DNA of 64,000 nucleotides from Deltaproteobacteria bacterium (GCA_026129095.1 JAHCIT010000001.1:124001-188000); one strand, 5' to 3'; numbered from the stretch's first letter, positions 9,847-18,654 are shown. The notes: generated from the sequence alone by a model not told the origin. A program made the numbers and translations.

Positions 9847-9902
9847 CCGTCACCTTTCCGTCACTTCCCCGTCATTTGTTCCGCAACGCCGGGGCATATA
9901 GT
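9847..9902 (+). promoter_or_regulatory. Candidate Pho-box promoter of lipoprotein B
   Basis: Three direct repeats with 11-bp period, CCGTCAC (9847), CCGTCAC (9858) and CCGTCAT (9869), are separated by 4-nt spacers. A TATAGT -10 lies at 9897-9902. The unit resembles the PhoB half-site CTGTCAT, and a fourth, degenerate unit (9880-9886) would leave 10 nt to the -10, the spacing of classical Pho promoters. No phoB gene is in the window. Confidence 0.45.
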
Positions 9903-9953
9903 CGGCCCGCCTACGGCACAAAGACAGAGGGCCGGGCAGGAGACCAGGAAGAC

Positions 9954-10847
9954 ATGAAAAACAGGAACGGTTTTTGGGGTAGTGCAGCGGGCGTTCTGGC
10001 GGCAGGCGCCCTGTCAACGGGAGTTGCCTTTGGCCTGGGTGCCTGTGGCGGCGCACGCAGTGCCGGCGGAGGGGCAAGCACGGGCATCATCAATGCCTCT
10101 CTCGCGGCGGCCCGTGGCGCGGAACTGGAAGGCGCCCTGATCGCCGTGATCAGCAACGCCGGGTTTGCCGATGCCACCGCAGCAGGTGCCGGATATGTAT
10201 CCAGGATCGGCAGCGACTGCGCCGAGAACGATGCGGGCGTCGTGACGATCGAGCTTCCCTGCGAAGACAAGGCCGCATTCCCCGAGTTCACCGAGGGCGT
10301 CATCGAAGTCACTCTCTCCGGAACCGGGAACAGCATCGCAATTGAAACGCTGGAAACTGTCGTGTCGGAAGACGGAGTGGAAATCGATATCGTCAGTTCC
10401 GCCACGCACACCGGAACGACCGCCACGAACACATCCACCTGGAATGTGACCTCAAGTATCACTGCAGCGCTGGATGGTGCCACTGCCTCGTTCGAAACAG
10501 TGACGGACGGACATTTTACCCTCACCCGGAGCAGCAACTGCGGGACCTACGCCCTTCGCACCGATCCTGAAACCGCCAAGCCGCTGCCGCTGGATGTCAG
10601 CATGGACATTCCGGATGGCAACGATTTCGACGGACAGCTCTCTTACTCAAGCTTCAGCATGTGCTGGGCCGCGTCTACCTCGACCGGCTACTGCCCGAAA
10701 GGATCGATCACGGCCGGCATCAGCAGCACCTACCAGACCACTACCGCATTCACCTCGACAGTCCCCAACGCTGTCGTCACTCTGCTGGTGGGCGGCACCC
10801 CTTCGGGGGCTTACGGATTCCCTCTGGAATGCACCCCCCGCCCGTAA
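9954..10847 (+). CDS. Six-cysteine lipoprotein of unknown function (paralog B)
   Basis: 297 aa from the ATG at 9954, with AGGAAG just upstream; the open frame continues back to 9726 but that part overlaps the previous terminator and lacks a signal. The signal peptide ends FGLGAC. Six mature cysteines (DCAE, PCED, SNCG, SMCW, YCPK, LECT) match the positions in the upstream paralog, and both share GAE-EGAL and VVTIE-PCED blocks. This copy is Thr/Ser-richer. A tandem duplication is the simplest explanation, with later divergence. Function unknown; a surface or periplasmic beta-rich lipoprotein is likely. Confidence 0.85.
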   Translation: MKNRNGFWGSAAGVLAAGALSTGVAFGLGACGGARSAGGGASTGIINASLAAARGAELEGALIAVISNAGFADATAAGAGYVSRIGSDCAENDAGVVTIELPCEDKAAFPEFTEGVIEVTLSGTGNSIAIETLETVVSEDGVEIDIVSSATHTGTTATNTSTWNVTSSITAALDGATASFETVTDGHFTLTRSSNCGTYALRTDPETAKPLPLDVSMDIPDGNDFDGQLSYSSFSMCWAASTSTGYCPKGSITAGISSTYQTTTAFTSTVPNAVVTLLVGGTPSGAYGFPLECTPRP

Positions 10848-10877
10848 TCCGGGAGCCTGAAACCCATGCAGCAATAC

Positions 10878-10913
10878 GGGGTCCGGCCGGAAGGCCGGGC
10901 CCTTTGCTTTTTT
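10878..10913 (+). terminator. Rho-independent terminator of lipoprotein B
   Basis: The arm at 10878-10888 pairs with 10893-10903 around loop GGAA, followed by GC and six Ts (10908-10913). It ends 4 nt before the stop of the convergent GT2 gene, so it separates the two transcripts. The stem core matches that at 9774-9813. Confidence 0.88.
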
Positions 10914-10917
10914 GGGG

Positions 10918-11685
10918 TTATTCCGGCTTCGGAAGCCGCCGTCCGTCGCGGGAAAACCGTGGCGAATCTTTCAGCCCCCAGCGGTTCAGGCGAAACTCCA
11001 TTGCCGTGCCCAGAACACCGAAGCCATACTTGACGGACCGGCGGAATGAGATCGACGACGCATCCTCGAAGTAGAGGGTCGGACAGGTGACTTCACAGAT
11101 GTCGTATCCAAAGTAGATCGCCTGGGCGAGCATCTGGTTGTCGAAGACGAAATCGTCCGAGTTTTCTTCGAGAGGGAGATTTTCCAGCAGCTCGCGGCTG
11201 AAGGCCCGGTAGCCGGTGTGATATTCGGACAGCTTGTAACTGACGACAATGTTCTCGGAGAGAGTCAGCATCCGGTTGAAAACATACTTGTAGAACGGCA
11301 TGCCGCCCCGGAGCGCACCAGTACCCAGAATCCGGGAGCCAAGCACGCAATGGTACAAATCGTATGCGATCGGAGCGGCCATGGCGGGAAGCAGTCTTGG
11401 CGTATACTGGTAGTCGGGGTGGACCATCACGACGATATCCGCGCCGCGCCTGAGTGCCTCGGTATAGCAGGTCTTCTGGTTGCCCCCGTATCCCCGGTTA
11501 TGCGGGTGGCGGATGCAGACCAGCCCCAGTTCCCTCGCCCGCGACTCGGTCCGGTCGCTGGAATGGTCATCCACGACAATGATCTCGTCCACCACCTCGC
11601 GGGGAACCTCAGCCACTGTCCGTTCCAGTGTCTTTTCCGCATTGTAGGCGGGCATGACACAAATGACTTTCTTGCCGTTCATCAT
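10918..11685 (-). CDS. Glycosyltransferase family 2 (DPM synthase-like, soluble)
   Basis: 255 aa. CVMPAYNAEKTL at the N-terminus, then IIVVDDHSSDRT and an HPDYQY segment in place of the usual DxDxQ give the GT-A nucleotide-sugar-binding core; GSRI and YHTGYRAF follow, as in polyprenyl-phosphate glycosyltransferases. No C-terminal membrane helices are present, so this is the short soluble form, probably peripheral at the inner membrane. It is 24 nt downstream of the PEP-synthase-like gene on the same strand and likely last in that operon. Two adjacent ATGs (11685, 11682) could serve as start. Donor and acceptor are unknown. Confidence 0.85.
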   Translation of the reverse strand: MMNGKKVICVMPAYNAEKTLERTVAEVPREVVDEIIVVDDHSSDRTESRARELGLVCIRHPHNRGYGGNQKTCYTEALRRGADIVVMVHPDYQYTPRLLPAMAAPIAYDLYHCVLGSRILGTGALRGGMPFYKYVFNRMLTLSENIVVSYKLSEYHTGYRAFSRELLENLPLEENSDDFVFDNQMLAQAIYFGYDICEVTCPTLYFEDASSISFRRSVKYGFGVLGTAMEFRLNRWGLKDSPRFSRDGRRLPKPE

Positions 11686-11709
11686 GGTGGAAGCCTGAAT
11701 ACCTAATGG

Positions 11710-14271
11710 CTATTCCTGCGGCAATCCTTCACTGGTCAGGTGACGTATGGTGCCCTGACTGCCGTCAATCTCCAGCAGGTCGCCTGTCTTGATAAAGCCA
11801 GTCGCACCCCGGACTCCGGTCACGGCGGGAATCCCGTATTCGCGGGCCAGAAGCGCACCGTGACTGAGCAGCCCGCCGGTTTCCGTGATCAGACCGGACA
11901 AAAGGGGGAAGACGCTCGTCCAGCCCGGATCGGTATTGCTGGCAACCAGTATCTCACCCGGCTCGACCTGCTCCACATGGGCCAGCTCGCGGACCACCCG
12001 CGCGCGGCCCCGGGCCACGCCGCGGGAAGCGCCTAGCCCCTGTCCGGCCCCCCGGTCCAGTGCACCAGCCGGGTCTCCCTCGGCGATTTCGCCTTCTGTT
12101 TCCACTTCGTCGAACAGGTAGGTCGCCGGGAGACGGTCCTTCCAGAGCAGGTATTCATTCACCCGCTCCTCGATACGTGCCTCCAGTTCCGGATCGGCAG
12201 CAGGATTGTCGATCAGGGCCCAGACCTCTTCCCGCTCCAGAAAGAACACCTCGAACACATCGCCCAGAATCCGCTGCTCGCGAAACCGGCGCCCCAGATC
12301 CAGCGTCAGGTTGCGGATATGGCAAAGCAGGTAATCGAGGTAGTAACGCTGGTTTTCACGGTACTGCGTATACGTCTGGGCCTGCCGGAGCAGCCAGGAC
12401 AGCGCCCGGCGGCGGGCGAAACCGCCAATACCGCGATCTGCCCGGCGAAGCGCAATTTCCTCGGCCTGCTGGCGCCGCCGGATCGCCTCCTGCTCGGCAC
12501 CGGCCGGGTCGCGGGCTCCGCTTCCATGAAGCTGTGCGCGCACGAAACCCAGCACCACGTCGGGCGTCTCCCGCCACCGGGGCTGCGCCACTTCCCGGGT
12601 CGCCGACCGGTGCCCGTGCAGCACCATGAACCGGTCGAACTCCTTCCAGAACGGAGCCTCCGGGAACTTCTCGCGTGCGACCTGGCAGGCAGCCCCGCCC
12701 AGCAGCGCCGACCGCAGGGCGGGATCTTCCCGGGCCACCATGCCGAGCCGCCATATATCCCGGTTGATCTCGACTGTCTTGGTTCCGGGCAGTCCGCTGA
12801 TGCAGGCCCGGTACAGTTCCCCGTCGTCGTCATGGGCGAACGATTTCAGCGCAGACTGAAGCGCCGCATGCAGCGCCGGGTTGTAATAACCCATGCCCCA
12901 GCGGATCACGCGGAAGTGCTCGCGTCCCAGCTCATATGCCTCGGCAAACTGGCGGCGCCACTCCGGCATCGACAGCAGCCGGTAGTCCTGAAAAAGCTTG
13001 GGGCGAACCAGCCGCTCCACGTTCCGGCAATGCTCGGCCATGACCTGCGGATTGGCCGCAATCGGCGAACGCGGGTCTTTTGCCGGTGCCCGGAGCATTC
13101 CGGCAAGCCGCCAGGGCTCGAATGGCTCGGCCCTGGCCTGCTCCACCCAGAGCGGCGTGAACCACCCCATCGGATCGCGCGTCCTGAACCGGGGCGGAAC
13201 GCCCCGGAGCATCCGGGCGATATAGGCACCGCTCATGTAGGCATAGCCGTGGTACCGGCGGATAGGGTCCAGTTCGGCCAGCTCAGTATTGCCGCTCAGC
13301 CGGGCCATGTCCTTCAGGTAATCCTCGCTGATCCACCGGGTCAGCACCGTATGGCCGAATGGCGTCATGTAATCGGCAAGGTATTCGTCGCCGAATTTCC
13401 GGCTCCAGATTTCCCGGGGCCGTTCCGGGGGTAGCCCGGTGATCGGCCGCTGCTGGAGCACATACAGCCGGCCGCCGTCATGGCCGTTTTCGATCGCCCA
13501 CTCGATATCCTGCCGGGGACCTATCTTCCCGGTCACCTGCCGGGCCAGTTCCCACATCATGCGGATCTGGTCCGGCCCCAGTGAAAGCCGCTGGCGCCGG
13601 GCTGGACCCACTTCCAGCTCGGTGTGCCCGCGTCCTGCGACATAGCGGTATTCTATTTCCTTGGACCCGATGATGGTCTCCCGGATCGTGCCGGTTTCAC
13701 GGTCCAGCACGATGTGGTCGGGATGGGCGATACCGGAAACCACCGCCTCTCCAAGACCCCATGAAGCATCAATCACGATCTCATGGGCGAACGGACGGCG
13801 AGGATTGGCAGTCAGCATCACCCCGGATACGTCAGAATTGACCATCCGCTGAAGCACCAGCGCAATACGCAGGTCCACCGGCTTGCCCTGTTTGGCCCGG
13901 TAATCCCGTGCACGGGCGGCATGGACAGCCTGCAGGCACTGACGAACCGATTCGATCAGCCGGCTGGCCGAATCGTTATCCAGGCGGGTCTGGTAAATGC
14001 CTGCGAAGGAGGCCTCATCCAGATCCTCGGCCACGGCCGAACTCCGGACCGCTAGCCGCGAATCCGGAAACTGCGTACGGAATGTCTCCCAGAACCCCTT
14101 CAGCTCCGCCTCGACAGCGGAAGGGAGCTCACCTTCTACGGCTGTGTCCGCCGGCAGGCACCATGCCTCCGGAACGTTCAGTCCAGCTGCCATGAGCCGC
14201 ACCAGCCCGCATGCTTTTCCCCCGATCACGGACAGGCGTTGCGGGGTGCTCGCAGAAAGCTCGGTAATCAC
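11710..14271 (-). CDS. PEP-synthase-like protein (ATP-grasp plus swivelling phosphohistidine domain, no PEP barrel)
   Basis: 853 aa. The N-terminal PPDK/PPS ATP-grasp domain (about 1-290) shows IGGKACGLVRL, AVRSSAVAEDL, VMLTANPRRP, DASWGLGEAVVSG and VLQQRPITG. A long middle region of about 450 residues resembles no domain I can name. The last ~90 residues are the phosphohistidine domain with GGLLSHGALLAREYGIPA. The C-terminal PEP/pyruvate barrel of true PEP synthase is missing, so the layout is that of rifampicin phosphotransferase-type enzymes, which phosphorylate a small molecule via the His. Its start overlaps the CrtC-like gene by 4 nt. A phosphotransferase acting on an unknown substrate is inferred. 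Confidence 0.8.
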   Translation of the reverse strand: MITELSASTPQRLSVIGGKACGLVRLMAAGLNVPEAWCLPADTAVEGELPSAVEAELKGFWETFRTQFPDSRLAVRSSAVAEDLDEASFAGIYQTRLDNDSASRLIESVRQCLQAVHAARARDYRAKQGKPVDLRIALVLQRMVNSDVSGVMLTANPRRPFAHEIVIDASWGLGEAVVSGIAHPDHIVLDRETGTIRETIIGSKEIEYRYVAGRGHTELEVGPARRQRLSLGPDQIRMMWELARQVTGKIGPRQDIEWAIENGHDGGRLYVLQQRPITGLPPERPREIWSRKFGDEYLADYMTPFGHTVLTRWISEDYLKDMARLSGNTELAELDPIRRYHGYAYMSGAYIARMLRGVPPRFRTRDPMGWFTPLWVEQARAEPFEPWRLAGMLRAPAKDPRSPIAANPQVMAEHCRNVERLVRPKLFQDYRLLSMPEWRRQFAEAYELGREHFRVIRWGMGYYNPALHAALQSALKSFAHDDDGELYRACISGLPGTKTVEINRDIWRLGMVAREDPALRSALLGGAACQVAREKFPEAPFWKEFDRFMVLHGHRSATREVAQPRWRETPDVVLGFVRAQLHGSGARDPAGAEQEAIRRRQQAEEIALRRADRGIGGFARRRALSWLLRQAQTYTQYRENQRYYLDYLLCHIRNLTLDLGRRFREQRILGDVFEVFFLEREEVWALIDNPAADPELEARIEERVNEYLLWKDRLPATYLFDEVETEGEIAEGDPAGALDRGAGQGLGASRGVARGRARVVRELAHVEQVEPGEILVASNTDPGWTSVFPLLSGLITETGGLLSHGALLAREYGIPAVTGVRGATGFIKTGDLLEIDGSQGTIRHLTSEGLPQE

Positions 14272-15236
14272 GGCAAAATCAGTTGCCCTGCCGCCTTAAG
14301 CAGTTCGCCGGAATAGCGGAGCGACTTCAACATACCGGCGTGCCAGGCGTGCTCAATGATGCCGACACCCATCCGCTCGGCACCGCCATTACGGATCAGC
14401 GTGAAGCTGGAATGCAGTTCCTCCAGCCATAGGCCGTTCTTCACCAGTGGAAACCGTGCGAGTGTCGAAACCGTCACCCGGTAGCTGGAACCGTCATGAG
14501 TTCCGAAGTCGAGCTCGGTACGGGCGGGGATATGCTCGCGTTCTCCCCAGTGAAATCGGACCGACAGCCTTTCAACGCCCGAGTTTTCACCGTCACGGAA
14601 GACAAAGCCGTTCACATATGGGCGGCCCCCGAAAAAGCCCTCCCAGACATTGAATGTAAGATCGTCACCAAACTGGGCGCTGATCCAGTTCCAGCCCTCG
14701 ACCTTTGCCCAGTCACGCACACCCCATGACTTGTCGCGCTCACCGCGCCCGTTCACCTGCTTTTCCCGCCCCCGGAAGCGGGTCCAGCCAGTGACCCGGC
14801 CCGCCTGCTCGAAATGGTGCCCCGCCACGTTGGGTGGAAGTTCCGCTCCGCCACTGTGATAGTCGTAGGCAGGCGTAAAGGCCTCCCAGGTCAGCTCCAT
14901 CGGGTTGCGACCGGCAAGTTCCAGCTTCCACTTCCGGAAAGGCTCCACCATGCGGTATGTGAGTCCACCGGTTTTCAGCCCGCTGGAAGCACGAATGTTA
15001 CTCATGTTACTCACATCACCCCGAAGCGGGAGATTCACGGCCGGATAAATGAACTCCGGTTTCCCATCCCGGAGCGTCAGCACAAGACCATCCATCTGCC
15101 GTTGATTAAAGCGATAACCGATCCTGGAAAGCCCGAACGAACGCCCGTCAGACGCCGCCCAGTTGAAATACCAGCTCTCCTGCCAGTGGGTATCTGAGCC
15201 GACTGGATGAATTTCCTCGTCCTGTGGAGTGAACAT
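14268..15236 (-). CDS. CrtC/AttH-like lipocalin-fold protein of unknown function
   Basis: 322 aa, no signal peptide. The sequence is rich in aromatic beta strands and carries GERDKSWGVRDW near residues 165-176, the motif that marks the CrtC (carotenoid hydratase)/AttH/tocopherol-cyclase-like superfamily and related uncharacterised domains. The N-terminus (HWQESWYFNW, then GLSRIGYR) fits the same fold. Members known to act bind isoprenoid or steroid-like lipids. It is first of an operon with a PEP-synthase-like protein (4-nt overlap) and a GT2, a pairing that suggests modification of a hydrophobic small molecule. The exact reaction cannot be told. Confidence 0.6.
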   Translation of the reverse strand: MFTPQDEEIHPVGSDTHWQESWYFNWAASDGRSFGLSRIGYRFNQRQMDGLVLTLRDGKPEFIYPAVNLPLRGDVSNMSNIRASSGLKTGGLTYRMVEPFRKWKLELAGRNPMELTWEAFTPAYDYHSGGAELPPNVAGHHFEQAGRVTGWTRFRGREKQVNGRGERDKSWGVRDWAKVEGWNWISAQFGDDLTFNVWEGFFGGRPYVNGFVFRDGENSGVERLSVRFHWGEREHIPARTELDFGTHDGSSYRVTVSTLARFPLVKNGLWLEELHSSFTLIRNGGAERMGVGIIEHAWHAGMLKSLRYSGELLKAAGQLILP

Positions 15237-15345
15237 GGGGTTTCACTCTAGTGGCCCGGCGGGCCGACGGCCACTGCCGGAAAACCCTCTGTTTCATACA
15301 GGTTAGCCCCATTCCCGGATACCGTAGGGGCACGAAAAGAGCCCC

Positions 15346-15374
15346 TTGAACGCGGACCCTGTTATGCTTATTTA
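15346..15374 (+). promoter_or_regulatory. Sigma-70-like promoter of the NFU gene
   Basis: TTGAAC (15346-15351) and TATTTA (15369-15374) are spaced by 17 nt, in the 190-bp divergent gap. Predicted transcription would begin near 15381, about 45 nt ahead of the start codon. Confidence 0.45.
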
Positions 15375-15426
15375 CAGGCTGGCCGGTACGGCAGTCCCGG
15401 CACATTCGCCTTCAGGAGACAGGTCC

Positions 15427-15978
15427 ATGCCAGTAAACGTGAACCTCGAATTTACGCCCAATCCCGATACGCTCAAATATACAGTGAACCAGCAGTTGCT
15501 GGACCGCGGGGCGGAGAACTTCACCGAATCGGTCCAGGCCGAACGCTCGCCCCTGGCCAAGCGGCTTTTCAGCGTGGATGGGGTGAAGGCGGTCATGATT
15601 GGGCCGACTTTCGTCACGGTCACCGTCACCGGACAGGACAAGCTGATGCAGGTGAATACCTCCATGCTCCGCGAGATCAAGACACATCTGGAGGCAGGTG
15701 AGCCCGTCATCACCGGGCCGCGTATCCAGTCCGAGCACGGCGCCAGCAACTCGGAAGCAGCTCAGAAGATTATCGAGATTCTCGACCAGCAGATCCGTCC
15801 GGCCGTCGCGCAGGATGGTGGCGACATCGTGTTTCACAAGTTTGAAAACGGGACCGTCTACCTCCAGATGCGGGGATCGTGCTCAAGTTGTCCATCCTCG
15901 ATCGCCACGCTCAAGCAGGGAATCGAAACCCGGCTCCGCGAACTGGTGCCTGAAGTGGTCGAAGTCGTTCAGATCTGA
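15427..15978 (+). CDS. NFU-type iron-sulfur cluster carrier protein
   Basis: 183 aa from the ATG at 15427 with AGGAGACAGG just upstream. The N-terminal Nfu domain (about 1-90) has LEFTPNPDTLKY and SPLAKRLF, and the C-terminal NifU-like domain (about 108-183) has QIRPAVAQDGGDI and the cluster-binding CSSCPSS (CxxC) motif, ending in VPEVVEV. This two-domain layout matches mitochondrial NFU1 and bacterial NfuA-related carriers that hand 4Fe-4S clusters to targets such as lipoyl synthase. It stands alone with its own promoter; no isc or suf genes are near. Confidence 0.92.
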   Translation: MPVNVNLEFTPNPDTLKYTVNQQLLDRGAENFTESVQAERSPLAKRLFSVDGVKAVMIGPTFVTVTVTGQDKLMQVNTSMLREIKTHLEAGEPVITGPRIQSEHGASNSEAAQKIIEILDQQIRPAVAQDGGDIVFHKFENGTVYLQMRGSCSSCPSSIATLKQGIETRLRELVPEVVEVVQI

Positions 15979-15989
15979 GCAGACGCCGG

Positions 15990-16754
15990 TCAGATCGACT
16001 CGGCGACGGGATCAGGCGGCAGTATTTCCGCAATCTCATAACTGACACCCTGAAGATTCCTGCAGGCTTCTGGCGTCAACCGGGTAACTCTCGCCGCATC
16101 ACGGGCGACGACCGGTATCCGCATGAAATCATAGTGGGACTCCCCATGCAGCCGGGGCCGGTGATTGATCACCCGCTCGCGAACGACCATGCCGCGCCGG
16201 CAGGCAATCACCCCCAGAAAGCGGTGCCAGCCGGGCGGAATCCGCTGCCCGTGCCATGGTTCCCGGCGAATTACCTTCAGGTTGCAGCCGTGGTCGTGAA
16301 GTGGGACACCCGTCACCTCTGAAATAATCCTGCTCGCCGTGGCCGATATGGCCGAGCGAAGTTTCCCGTCCTTGCGATCCTTGCGCCAGCCGACAATCAT
16401 GTCGGCCTCTTCGGCTTCCAGTTGCCGGAGCATCGGAAAGAAATCGCGCGGATCGTGCTGCAGGTCGGCATCCATGGGGAGGAGAAACCGCCCCCGGGCA
16501 GCCAGAAAACCAGCCTCCAGCGCCGCCGACTGCCCGAATCTGCGTTTGAAGATAATCACCCGGACGACTCCACCTGTCGAAGCCAACGCCCGGAGCAGAT
16601 CCGCCGTTCCATCCTGGGAGCCATCGTCAACAAAAATGACCTCCCATGACTTGCCCGTTTCGCCCATCACCTGAGAAAGTTCACTGACAAGCTGCGGGAT
16701 GCTTTCCGCCTCATTCAGGGCGGGAATGACGACTGAAAACTCCAGCGGATTCAT
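15990..16754 (-). CDS. Glycosyltransferase family 2 (polyprenyl-phosphate type, soluble)
   Basis: 254 aa. SVVIPALNEAES, VIFVDDGSQDGT, the DADLQHDP metal-binding motif and the HDHGCNLKVIRR segment are those of DPM synthase/bactoprenol glucosyltransferase-like enzymes. The usual C-terminal membrane helices are absent, so it probably works at the membrane surface. A 4-nt overlap with the upstream membrane protein gene suggests coupled translation. It converges on the NFU gene, 11 nt away. This is the third DPM-like GT2 in 17 kb. Confidence 0.87.
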   Translation of the reverse strand: MNPLEFSVVIPALNEAESIPQLVSELSQVMGETGKSWEVIFVDDGSQDGTADLLRALASTGGVVRVIIFKRRFGQSAALEAGFLAARGRFLLPMDADLQHDPRDFFPMLRQLEAEEADMIVGWRKDRKDGKLRSAISATASRIISEVTGVPLHDHGCNLKVIRREPWHGQRIPPGWHRFLGVIACRRGMVVRERVINHRPRLHGESHYDFMRIPVVARDAARVTRLTPEACRNLQGVSYEIAEILPPDPVAESI

Positions 16755-17335
16755 GGAACGGCTCCAGATGCCGAATCAGCCGGCTGCATGTGGGCGCGCT
16801 GCCGGTTCCGCTCACGGCAGGCATCCTGGGCCCGAACAAGGCGCAAGTTCAGTTCCTTCACCTCTGCCTGACGGGTTTCCCACGGCGGACGGCCGAGATC
16901 TATCCCCTGAAGACCGGCCACGCGCCGGATCTCGGTCATGTCGATCTCATGGACATGGGCCGCCTCGAAAAATCTGGCCATCGATTTCGCACGCTGCATG
17001 CCTTCTTCCGGGTTCACCGGCTCTCCGCCGCAGAAACGCTCCAGAAAAGCGATGTCATCATCCGCGCGGACGAGAAATGCGCTGTAACTGGTAAGCGCAG
17101 ACTGGTACTCGGTGCGAATATCCTCAACACTGGAAAACTCCCGCGGGCCGGATGAAAGACGGGCCACCGGATCCTGCGGGCTTCCAGCGCCGGAAGCCTG
17201 ATCCCGCGTCCGAAGCGTCCGGACAAGCGGAAACAGGACCAGTCCGGCGGCAAGCAGGGCGACAACTCCTGCCGCCAGGATACGCTGCCACGGCAGGCGT
17301 CGCGGACCGGCAGTATCGGGATTCTCGACCGGCAC
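16751..17335 (-). CDS. Single-pass membrane protein of unknown function
   Basis: 194 aa from the GTG at 17335, which has AGAGGA 8 nt upstream. A longer frame starts with ATG at 17446, but that start lies inside the terminator of the upstream thiolase gene, so I reject it. One hydrophobic helix (AAGVVALLAAGLVLFPLV) near the N-terminus is followed by a mostly helical charged domain of about 150 residues with DDDIAFLERFCGGEP and a C-terminal amphipathic helix. No known family is recognised. It overlaps the GT2 gene by 4 nt, so it may anchor or assist that enzyme. Confidence 0.65.
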   Translation of the reverse strand: MPVENPDTAGPRRLPWQRILAAGVVALLAAGLVLFPLVRTLRTRDQASGAGSPQDPVARLSSGPREFSSVEDIRTEYQSALTSYSAFLVRADDDIAFLERFCGGEPVNPEEGMQRAKSMARFFEAAHVHEIDMTEIRRVAGLQGIDLGRPPWETRQAEVKELNLRLVRAQDACRERNRQRAHMQPADSASGAVP

Positions 17336-17410
17336 TCGGTGTTCCTCTTGATCGACCGGCCCTCGGGTCACGTGCCCTATGGTGTCACGAGCAAGTGGTC
17401 CCCGCAAATG

Positions 17411-17437
17411 AAAAGGAAAACGGGCGGAGATCGCCCG
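17411..17437 (-). terminator. Intrinsic terminator after the thiolase gene
   Basis: On the minus strand CGGGCG-ATCTC-CGCCCG (6-bp stem, 5-nt loop) is followed by TTTTCCTTTT. It begins about 35 nt after the thiolase stop codon. Confidence 0.65.
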
Positions 17438-17472
17438 GATCCCCACCCGCTTCTTTTCGGCCTTTTGTCAGT

Positions 17473-18654
17473 TCAGAAAGCCTCAAACAGGCCGGCCGCC
17501 CCCATGCCACCACCGATGCACATGGTAACGATGCCCCATTTTTTCTTGCGGCGGCGGAGTTCCATCAGAATCGAACCGGTCTGACGGGCACCGGTCATCC
17601 CGTACGGGTGGCCGATGGAAATCGCCCCGCCATTCACATTGAGCCGGGCGGGATCGATACCCAGCTTGTCACGGCAATAAACCACCTGAACGGCAAACGC
17701 CTCATTCAGCTCGATCAGATCGATGTCATCCAGCCTGAGGCCAAAGCGCTTGAGTAGGAGTGGCACGGCGAATACCGGGCCGATGCCCATTTCATCCGGC
17801 TCGCAACCGGCTACAGCAAGCCCGCGAAATGCGCCAAGTGGATTCAGATTTCGGCGTCTGGCTTCCTCATCGCTCATGACAACAACGGCGGCGGCACCGT
17901 CGGAAAGCTGCGACGAATTGCCCGCCGTCACGCTGCCCTGGGGATTGAATGCCGGCTTGAGTGAGCGGAGCCCCTCGATGGTCGTATCGGGACGGTTCCC
18001 TTCATCCTGCGCGAACAGGAACTCCTTTTTGGTAACTTCTCCCGTTTCCTTGTTCTTTTCGGTCATCGTTACCTGCATGGGAACGATCTCTTCGGCCAGC
18101 TTCCCCGTCTTCTGCGCTTCGGCCGTGCGCTGCTGGGAAAGCAGCGAGTAGTCGTCCTGGGATTCCCGGGACACCTTGTAACGGCTGGCTACGATTTCCG
18201 CCGTCTGCCCCATCGGGAAGTAGATACCGGGCTTTAGCTTCATGACTCCCGGATTGGCGGCGTCATTCATGTTGATGTTCTTCTGGACACGGGAGATGGA
18301 CTCGACTCCCGCGCCGATCATCACTGGTACGCCGTCGACAATCACCCGCTGGGCAGCGATCGCCACCGCCTGCAACCCTGACGAGCAGAACCGGTTAACG
18401 GTCATGCCGCTCACAGTTACCGGACAGCCCGCCCGGATCGCGGCAATGCGTCCCACGTTGTTTCCGGTCGAACCTTCAGGAAGTCCGCACCCCATCACCA
18501 CGTCTTCGATCTCCCCCGGATCGACCTTTGCCCGCTCCAGGGCTGACTTGATGGCATGGGCCGCCATATCCGCGCCGTGTGTGGAATTAAATGCTCCCTT
18601 GAATGCCTTGCCGATGGGGGTGCGTGCGCTGGCAACGATTACTGCCTGTTTCAT
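17473..18654 (-). CDS. Acetyl-CoA C-acetyltransferase / thiolase
   Basis: 393 aa, typical length for the family. The nucleophile Cys90 lies in [10 protein letters not shown], the catalytic His in [11 protein letters not shown], and the second catalytic Cys in [18 protein letters not shown] gives the structural Glu/Asn motif. Thiolases condense two acetyl-CoA or cleave 3-ketoacyl-CoA in beta-oxidation. A strong AAGGAGG lies 9 nt before the ATG. It stands alone, followed by its own terminator, so biosynthetic versus degradative use cannot be decided; acyl-CoA synthetases elsewhere in the window fit fatty-acid use. Confidence 0.93.
   Translation of the reverse strand: MKQAVIVASARTPIGKAFKGAFNSTHGADMAAHAIKSALERAKVDPGEIEDVVMGCGLPEGSTGNNVGRIAAIRAGCPVTVSGMTVNRFCSSGLQAVAIAAQRVIVDGVPVMIGAGVESISRVQKNINMNDAANPGVMKLKPGIYFPMGQTAEIVASRYKVSRESQDDYSLLSQQRTAEAQKTGKLAEEIVPMQVTMTEKNKETGEVTKKEFLFAQDEGNRPDTTIEGLRSLKPAFNPQGSVTAGNSSQLSDGAAAVVVMSDEEARRRNLNPLGAFRGLAVAGCEPDEMGIGPVFAVPLLLKRFGLRLDDIDLIELNEAFAVQVVYCRDKLGIDPARLNVNGGAISIGHPYGMTGARQTGSILMELRRRKKKWGIVTMCIGGGMGAAGLFEAF

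Noticed and set aside
12319-13434. 371-codon plus-strand frame opposite the PEP-synthase-like gene
   Set aside because: The minus strand has the ATP-grasp and phosphohistidine motifs; the plus frame is a His/Pro/Arg-rich shadow with no motif.
16751-17446. ATG at 17446 as the start of the single-pass membrane protein
   Set aside because: That ATG lies inside the terminator hairpin of the thiolase gene. GTG at 17335 has AGAGGA 8 nt upstream and still precedes the membrane helix.
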